The notes beneath the pieces are model-generated. The model saw only the letters and a list, made by a program, of their open reading frames with translations. It did not search any database and was not told where the DNA came from. A program made the position numbers and the translations under genes. Shown here in pieces: positions 5,310-11,056 of a DNA stretch of 11,056 bases. The stretch spans positions 1-11,056 of the forward strand of contig JAVBUZ010000015.1 in assembly GCA_031554725.1 (NCBI GenBank). The letters run 5' to 3'. Origin of the DNA: JAVBUZ01 sp031554725 (GTDB taxonomy: Bacteria; Bacillota; Clostridia; Lachnospirales; Lachnospiraceae). The number at the start of each line of letters is the position of its first letter. Position 1 is the first letter of the stretch.

Positions 5310-8300
5310 TTACTTACCAATCAGTTTTTTCTTTCTTAAAACCACTAGTGAGACAGCAGAACCAATAAGTATTACTGTTCCTGCAATTGTTCCCAAAAAT
5401 AGAGGCTTATTATTGTAGAAGCGAACCCAAAGGCTTGTTGTAACGTAGAAATCTGTTGCCTCCTCTACCCTTTCATTTCCGGCTGCATCTAGACAAACTA
5501 CTTTCATCTTATGTGGTTGATCCGAGTCGCCCAAGATATCAATACTAAATTCCTGTTTGGTGGTCTGCATTTCTACAATTTCTTCTGCGTTCCATGATTT
5601 GCATGGAAGCTGATAGTCATCAAGGTAAACCTCAACCGAGCTTAGTAGTAAATTATCACTTACAGTCATATAAACCGTCTTGCTTTCTTCTGCATACACT
5701 GCTTTGCTTTCTACGTTTTCAATCACCGCATTAGGCTTAGTCTTATCAACCCCAAATACGATTTCCATATCCTTCGTATCTAACGTATTTTCAGCAACAT
5801 TTCCAGCGGCGTCTTCGGAGTGAATCGTCAATCTATATACACCATCATCCTCAAAATTCTTTTCTAGAATTCTATAGGTATACTGATACCACTCTCCATT
5901 TCCACCCTCAAGGTCTATTTTGTAATCATCACCGTCCTTTAGCTGTATGGTTTCATTATTTTTAAAGAGTGTTATCTTAATATTTTTTAACTCATCTGCA
6001 TTTACTTCTGTAAGCACTACATCTATCGGGCTTTTTACATAAGCCCCATTTAACGACTTCGTTGCTTCTTCAAATAAATAGGTAGAACCATAACGATTCA
6101 CTGAAAAAACTATTTCTTCTGTTGTCGCGTTGCCTGCTTGGTCTATCATGGTTGCTTTTAAAGTATAGATATCATCAATATCTTGTTTCTTTTCAAAATC
6201 GTTAAATGTAAAAATACGTCCATTATGGATATCTGTATAAGAACCATCATTTGTTATTACTTTTCTATTCACACCACTTAGTTCAATCTCCACCTGATCT
6301 GAAGCATAATTGGTATCTTCAAAACGAATAATCGGAATTACTTCACCTTTATTTGCTGACCTATCAGCAATACCTGTAATCGTAATGGTTGGTGCTATTG
6401 TATCTATATAAAACTGTTGCTCCTCAAACTCTTCTGATTCATTTGCAGCCTTATCCATTACAGAAATCCCAAAGGTATATAGAGAGTCCTTGTCGTAGTA
6501 AATGGTAGCTACATGCCTGTCCTCATCCTTCTCCCATCGACTAACACTAGGAAGCTGTGCATTTATACCATCGTCGGTTGCAGATAAATTGATAACTACT
6601 CGTTCTTCATCAAAATTATGTTCCGTAATAACAACGGTCGCTTTCCTGGTTGCATCAAAATAGTTCGTGTTTTTTGCTTCATTATTATCATAAATTACTT
6701 CTATTACTGGCAAGGTTTTATCTATGGTAAACGCTGTACCTGCAATCGTTCCGGCTGCATATTCCACGGATGTACATTTATTGCCTGATAGATCTTGACA
6801 TGCAATACTAAATTCATAATCACCATCCGCCTCATATAAAATGGTCGCACTCCACTTTGTATTATCCATATTTCCGCTTCCGGTAGTTTCTGTCCAATTA
6901 GATACTGCGGGCATAGTTCCATCACTATTGATAATATCGATTGTGACATTCCCAGGATTAAAATTACGTTCTGTTACTGTAACAGTCGCTATTCTATCCT
7001 CTTTAAAATATTTTTCATTATCCGCACTGTTATTAGAGTATTGAATTTCTATTGTTGGTGCAGTGATATCTATCATAAGCTTATACATCTGGGAGGAAAC
7101 ATTGCCTGCATTATCCACCGCAATCACCTTTACAACAACATCATTGCTATTATTTTTTTCTTTATCGACCACAATGGCAGCAGTCCTTGAATATCTTTGA
7201 ACAAGCTCTGTTTTCTGTGGCTTCGGATTATCAAACGTAAAAAGTGTTCCTTCCTGGGTTGGTGCAGAGCTTATGCTATTATTATAGACCTCATAGGTTA
7301 CAGACTTTAGTCCTGAATACAATGTTTCGTCACTTGAATCAGCTGGGTCAATAACTACTACATCCATCGGTACATCAGTGCTGTAAATACTATTTGCAGC
7401 TTGCGCATTGGGTGAAATGGATATTTGTGGTGCAAGCTTCTCAACACTTGGAAGGGTTTTATCTAAAATAACTCCATCCGAAGAGATATAGCTTTCATTT
7501 CCCGCCTTGTCAATCATATGCACATATACAATAAAGCGTTCGTTAGGATTTGCTGTGCATTGGAAAACCCTATTTGCCTTGTTAATGGCAATCCATCCTG
7601 TATATGACTGTACCTCTGCAAGGGTCAATATTTCATCATTTTTAAAATATTCAACCTTATCAATACCACTTAAGCTATCATCATTATTTATTGTGATTGT
7701 TAATGCCTTGTTATCCCATAATCCAAAACATGGTGTCGCAATAAAACGATCCCATTTTGTACCATCTGTAGACTGTTTCCACGTTCCTATTTGAATAGAT
7801 GCAGTTGGACAGGTTTTATCCACGGTAAAAGCTGTCGGAACTATAGAGTTTCCATAATCAACTGTACCATTTATATTCCCCGCCATATCGCTATACCCAA
7901 TTGCAAAGGTATAGTTTGCTTCTTTATCAAATGTAATTGTGGCAGTATGAATATCGCCATTATGCTCCCAGTTTGCTGTATCTTTTAAATATGCCGAGTA
8001 ATTTGTAACCGCTACATTGGTAGAGTGTGCATCCTTAGCTGTGATTATTGCTGTAATATCAGTCGCCTTAAAATTGTGCTCATTCACTTCAATTGTGGCA
8101 GTTCTATTTCCCTTGAACTGGTTACCGTTTAGGCAAATATTATTATCATATGTAACCAAAACGGTTGGTGCGGTTTTATCAACTGTAAATTCATCTCTTA
8201 CATAAGAGTCATACACATTTCCTGAATAATCTGTATATGTAATATCAAAGGTATAGTCTGCATCCTCATCAAAGCTTATCGTCGCTGTGTAGACATCTCC

Positions 8301-11000
8301 ATTTTTGATAAAATTAGGTTTTAGCTTCGTTTCCGTATACTCATTTTCATGGTTAAGACGCTTTCCTTTAGTAATTACAAGATACTCTTCGTCTACTCCC
8401 GTTTTTTTATCATCTAGCTCTATTCCGAAATAATTGGCTTCCGTAATTATAATGGTAGCCGTTCTATCCGCCTGATAGTAATTTGTATACGTTGCATTAT
8501 TATTATCATAAATCACATTTATCCCTGGAGCCACATTATCAACAACAAGCTTTTTTGTATCAATAAACTCTGTGCTCTTATTGCCTGCTCTATCTGTCGC
8601 ATAGAAGGTTATATATCCACGGAATTGTGGGGTAATCTTAAATTCTGCACTAGCCACTTTTCCATCTTCACTATAGGTGATATTCTCTGAAGAAATTAAA
8701 ATCTCACTTACACCAGTGTTTGTACTACTAACATTTTCTGAAACTACGCAAGAATATGTAAAGGAATCAATACCCGCCGTTTCATCTGTTGCAGTAATCG
8801 TCACCGTAGGACTCGCCTTATAGAATCCAAAGGTAATTGTTTCAATAATTTTATCTAATACAGAGGTGCTGTAATTGATGGTCAGCCTATCTGGTTTCTT
8901 GGTATCAATGCAAAACTCTTCGCTAATTTCTTGCACCTGTGCATTGCCTGCCAAATCCGAATAGTTCATAGAGATGCTGTAGTTTGCATCCCACTCCATA
9001 TCAATACTAGCACTATATGTATCTCCAATCTGATTCCAGTTTGATTGATTTTTTAAGTATGCTACAAAATCCTCCGAAATAGTAACATCCTTATTTTGAA
9101 CGTCCACCGTTTCGATGTTAAATTCAATGTCGCTTGCTCTAAAATTGTGTTCTGCTACTGTAATTGTTCCTGTTCTCTTTGCCTGATAGTATTTTTCATT
9201 TCGTGCCGAGTTATTATCAAAACTAATACTAATCACTGGCTTTGTTTTATCAATGGTAAATTCATCCTTACTATATGTGTCATATGCATTTCCCGATTTA
9301 TCTGTATATGAAATATCAAAGGTATAATCTGCATCCTCACTAAATTCAACTGTGGCAGTATATTTACCATCCTGCTTTACAAATGTTGGATAAATTCTTT
9401 CTTCCGAAAAAATGGTTTGATTATTATAGCGTTTCCCTACTATGATTTTGACATCATCTTCATCAAAATTCTCTTCCACAATTTCAATGGTCGCTATTCT
9501 ATCTGCATGATAGTAGCTTGTATTGGTTGCATTTGTATTGTCATATTTCACGGTGACACCAGGAGCTACATTATCAACTATAAGAACCTTTTCTTCCTCC
9601 GTTCCCATTGACCAACCTGCCTCATCATATACCGTAGCTGATACACTACCCTTGAACTGAGGCTCAATGCGAAAGCTTGCCGTTGCCTTATTTCCATCAA
9701 AGGTAAGCTTGTCCTTGGCTATGGTTATATCCTCATTTCCAATGTTATATACAAAATGATCCACGCCAGAAACTGCATCCTCCGCACTTAGTGTTACTGT
9801 GACTGTTTCCCTATAGAAACCCAAAGATATCGCATTGATTATGGTATCTAATATGGATGTGCTGTAGGAAACATTCAAATTTGTTGGCTTTGATTTATCA
9901 ATAAAAAAGGTCTGAACTGTAATTGCTTCACTAATAGCCCCTGTACTACTATTTCTAATGTACACAGTAATATTTTCATTCTTTCCCTCTGTTTCATAAG
10001 TAAGCTTTGATTCCCAAATTGTCGAAAAAGCATTACTTGTACTAATCTCAAAACCGCTTAAAGGAGTAATCTCGACCTTTCCTACATACCAGTTATTCGC
10101 TCCTGTATTTCCCACCAATGTATACATTGAGCTATAGTCTACTTTTTTTACTTCAACTAAGCAGGTTGATTCAGCCAAGCTATAGTTTTTATCCTCTTCC
10201 CTAACTGCTTTAACGGTCATCGTTCCCGTTTTCCCGCTATTAAAAGAAATCACACCAGAAGCTGCGTCAATTGTACCAATTTCATTTCCATCAGTTATAC
10301 AATAGCTAACTGCACATTGAGATTGGCCACCTTCTGCAACAACAGTAAATTCTCTTGTACCATAATCCACCTCATATTTACTCTCACTAAATAAAAAATC
10401 TGTTTGGTTGGCTCTACTTATCTCTATTGTTCCTTCGATCACTCGAGTAATATAACCTTTTTGCGAAAGCTGAATATAAACTGTCTTTTTTCCAACATCT
10501 GTCATTTCTATTGGTTGTTCACTAAATATGCCATCCTCTGCTTCACCATACTTAATGTCAAATCCCTCTGCTGCTATTTCTACGCTGTGTGCTTCTCCGT
10601 CATACGTTCCCTCATAGTTAGTTAAGGTGTATTTATCAGTTGTAATCTCTATATCTTCTATAACTTTAATCATTGATACTTTAATTGCCTCGCCCGATTC
10701 ACATTGGGCACTATCTATCGTTCCTGTAGCATCTACATATTCATCCTTGCTAACAACGTATGTAAACTTTAGTGTTTCATCATCTGTTACTTGATGTGTA
10801 TATGTAAGCTTCACTTCGCCTTTAGCATCTGTATCTCCACTGAGAATACATTGATTAGAGGATGCATCTCCATCTGAGACATCTCCTCCTGATATGTCTC
10901 CTCCTGACACGTCTCCTCCTGATACGTCTCCTCCTGATACATCTCCTCCTGACACGTCTCCTCCTGATACGTCTCCTCCTGATACGTCTCCTCCTGACAC
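5310..11000 (-). CDS. Giant Ig-like repeat surface protein with C-terminal membrane anchor
   Basis: At least 1,896 residues, numbered from an in-frame GTG at 11000 that is only nominal: the pentapeptide tract continues upstream and the true N-terminus, with any signal peptide, is outside the window. Order: SGGDV pentapeptide tract (1-45); a lead domain (46-117); an MBG-like domain (about 118-205, 'YDGEAHSVEI'); a second MBG/Big-like domain (206-300, 'GTIDAASGVISF'); a linker domain to 367; Ig-like modules starting at about 368, 699, 1061, 1180, 1311, 1427, 1533, 1635 and 1752, the first two being blocks of three; a membrane span (about 1867-1888); and the tail RKKKLIGK. Most modules begin 'DKTxP' and end '(A/S)GN'. 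Seven carry an 'ExNF'-like motif. There is no LPXTG, so anchoring is by the span alone. Being first before cpaF suggests a pilus-associated adhesin or stalk. This role is inferred. Confidence 0.85.
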   Translation of the reverse strand: MSGGDVSGGDVSGGDVSGGDVSGGDVSGGDVSGGDISGGDVSDGDASSNQCILSGDTDAKGEVKLTYTHQVTDDETLKFTYVVSKDEYVDATGTIDSAQCESGEAIKVSMIKVIEDIEITTDKYTLTNYEGTYDGEAHSVEIAAEGFDIKYGEAEDGIFSEQPIEMTDVGKKTVYIQLSQKGYITRVIEGTIEISRANQTDFLFSESKYEVDYGTREFTVVAEGGQSQCAVSYCITDGNEIGTIDAASGVISFNSGKTGTMTVKAVREEDKNYSLAESTCLVEVKKVDYSSMYTLVGNTGANNWYVGKVEITPLSGFEISTSNAFSTIWESKLTYETEGKNENITVYIRNSSTGAISEAITVQTFFIDKSKPTNLNVSYSTSILDTIINAISLGFYRETVTVTLSAEDAVSGVDHFVYNIGNEDITIAKDKLTFDGNKATASFRIEPQFKGSVSATVYDEAGWSMGTEEEKVLIVDNVAPGVTVKYDNTNATNTSYYHADRIATIEIVEENFDEDDVKIIVGKRYNNQTIFSEERIYPTFVKQDGKYTATVEFSEDADYTFDISYTDKSGNAYDTYSKDEFTIDKTKPVISISFDNNSARNEKYYQAKRTGTITVAEHNFRASDIEFNIETVDVQNKDVTISEDFVAYLKNQSNWNQIGDTYSASIDMEWDANYSISMNYSDLAGNAQVQEISEEFCIDTKKPDRLTINYSTSVLDKIIETITFGFYKASPTVTITATDETAGIDSFTYSCVVSENVSSTNTGVSEILISSENITYSEDGKVASAEFKITPQFRGYITFYATDRAGNKSTEFIDTKKLVVDNVAPGINVIYDNNNATYTNYYQADRTATIIITEANYFGIELDDKKTGVDEEYLVITKGKRLNHENEYTETKLKPNFIKNGDVYTATISFDEDADYTFDITYTDYSGNVYDSYVRDEFTVDKTAPTVLVTYDNNICLNGNQFKGNRTATIEVNEHNFKATDITAIITAKDAHSTNVAVTNYSAYLKDTANWEHNGDIHTATITFDKEANYTFAIGYSDMAGNINGTVDYGNSIVPTAFTVDKTCPTASIQIGTWKQSTDGTKWDRFIATPCFGLWDNKALTITINNDDSLSGIDKVEYFKNDEILTLAEVQSYTGWIAINKANRVFQCTANPNERFIVYVHMIDKAGNESYISSDGVILDKTLPSVEKLAPQISISPNAQAANSIYSTDVPMDVVVIDPADSSDETLYSGLKSVTYEVYNNSISSAPTQEGTLFTFDNPKPQKTELVQRYSRTAAIVVDKEKNNSNDVVVKVIAVDNAGNVSSQMYKLMIDITAPTIEIQYSNNSADNEKYFKEDRIATVTVTERNFNPGNVTIDIINSDGTMPAVSNWTETTGSGNMDNTKWSATILYEADGDYEFSIACQDLSGNKCTSVEYAAGTIAGTAFTIDKTLPVIEVIYDNNEAKNTNYFDATRKATVVITEHNFDEERVVINLSATDDGINAQLPSVSRWEKDEDRHVATIYYDKDSLYTFGISVMDKAANESEEFEEQQFYIDTIAPTITITGIADRSANKGEVIPIIRFEDTNYASDQVEIELSGVNRKVITNDGSYTDIHNGRIFTFNDFEKKQDIDDIYTLKATMIDQAGNATTEEIVFSVNRYGSTYLFEEATKSLNGAYVKSPIDVVLTEVNADELKNIKITLFKNNETIQLKDGDDYKIDLEGGNGEWYQYTYRILEKNFEDDGVYRLTIHSEDAAGNVAENTLDTKDMEIVFGVDKTKPNAVIENVESKAVYAEESKTVYMTVSDNLLLSSVEVYLDDYQLPCKSWNAEEIVEMQTTKQEFSIDILGDSDQPHKMKVVCLDAAGNERVEEATDFYVTTSLWVRFYNNKPLFLGTIAGTVILIGSAVSLVVLRKKKLIGK
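7821..8906 (-). repeat. Ig cassette B, three-module block (residues 699-1060)
   Basis: This is the second copy of a three-module block in the giant protein. Its modules match those of block A in the same order: a 'YSTSVLD...FGFYK' module, a 'VVDNVAPG...YYQADRTATI...GKR' module, and a 'HNFKATDI...SAYLKD..NW' module. Protein similarity is clear but DNA has diverged, so the duplication is not recent. Confidence 0.75.
8907..9899 (-). repeat. Ig cassette A, three-module block (residues 368-698)
   Basis: This is the first copy of the block. It has 'YSTSILD...LGFYR', 'IVDNVAPG...YYHADRIATI...GKR' and 'HNFRASDI...VAYLKN..NW' modules, in the same order as block B immediately after it. Block B is about 31 residues longer, from insertions in each of its three modules. 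Confidence 0.75.
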
Positions 11001-11056
11001 GTCTCCTCCTGATACGTCTCCTCCTGATACGTCTCCTCCTGATACGTATCCTCATG
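10866..11056 (-). repeat. 15-bp tandem repeat encoding SGGDV pentapeptides, with a 45-bp higher order
   Basis: The minus-strand unit is GTATCAGGAGGAGAC, encoding Val-Ser-Gly-Gly-Asp. Eleven units carry an intact AGGAGG, one is Ile-Ser-Gly-Gly-Asp, the last (10866-10880) has decayed to Val-Ser-Asp-Gly-Asp, and the unit at the right edge has two substitutions. A GTG in place of GTA recurs at 10908-10910, 10953-10955 and 10998-11000, exactly 45 bp apart, so copying has occurred in three-unit steps. The tract reaches the window edge, so its true length is unknown. Confidence 0.95.

Noticed and set aside
5310..5430. Sortase anchor at the C-terminus of the giant protein
   Set aside because: No LPXTG or variant precedes the membrane span; the residues before it are RFYNNKP. 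Only a plain transmembrane anchor with a basic tail is supported.
6841..10625. Several plus-strand frames of 60-95 codons opposite the giant gene
   Set aside because: They lie wholly opposite a well-supported coding frame, have no ribosome binding sites or recognisable protein features, and are shadows.
10855..11055. An ATG-started frame through the tandem repeat giving a poly-Arg protein (MRIRIRRRRIRRRR...)
   Set aside because: It is another frame of the 15-bp repeat, has no visible ribosome binding site, ends soon after the repeat, and the SGGDV frame continues into 1,850 further residues of real protein.
10866..11056. Possible CRISPR array
   Set aside because: Units are 15 bp, directly adjacent, without unique spacers, and are in frame with a large coding region.

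Overview
The window holds one strand of genes, all reading right to left (minus strand). It is low in G+C, with strong AGGAGG-type ribosome binding sites, a monoderm-type lipoprotein signal and Gram-positive-style Tad pilus genes. Together these suggest a Firmicute, most likely a gut-type clostridium (Lachnospiraceae-like). The taxon is inferred from style only; there is no marker gene.

Layout in the direction of transcription. (1) From the right edge to 5310 lies a giant surface protein of about 1,900 residues. It has a Ser-Gly-Gly-Asp-Val pentapeptide tract encoded by a 15-bp tandem repeat that runs off the window, then MBG/Ig-like domains, about a dozen 'DKTxP...AGN' Ig-like modules (three of them duplicated as a block), and a C-terminal membrane anchor. 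(2) From 5289 to 310 there is a compact Tad/Flp (type IVc) pilus or secretion operon: CpaF/TadA ATPase, TadB, TadC, a 74-residue pilin-like protein, two single-span TadE/pseudopilin-like proteins and a CpaB/RcpC-like SAF-domain protein. Gaps are 10 to 49 bp with no terminator between genes, so the giant protein and the pilus genes are probably co-transcribed. (3) From 309 to 80 there is a structured intergenic region with two hairpins, the second a likely terminator whose arm also contains the -35 box of the next promoter. (4) From 79 to 1 is the start of a lipoprotein gene that continues off the left edge.

How they may work together: CpaF powers, and TadB/TadC form, the inner-membrane platform. 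The three small single-span proteins are candidate pilins or pseudopilins, and the CpaB-like protein is an envelope component. The giant Ig-like protein, being first in line, is a candidate adhesin or stalk that acts with the pilus. Prepilin peptidase (TadV/CpaA), TadZ/CpaE and a secretin are not in the window; the first two may lie upstream of the right edge.

Points most worth checking: an in-frame TGA inside the degenerate last repeat unit at the right edge; the loss of both acidic Asp-box residues in CpaF; a short overlapping ORF and A7 tract at the start of the TadE-like gene; pilin-like proteins sharing KKS-x-G but lacking Glu at +5; and the block duplication in the giant protein.
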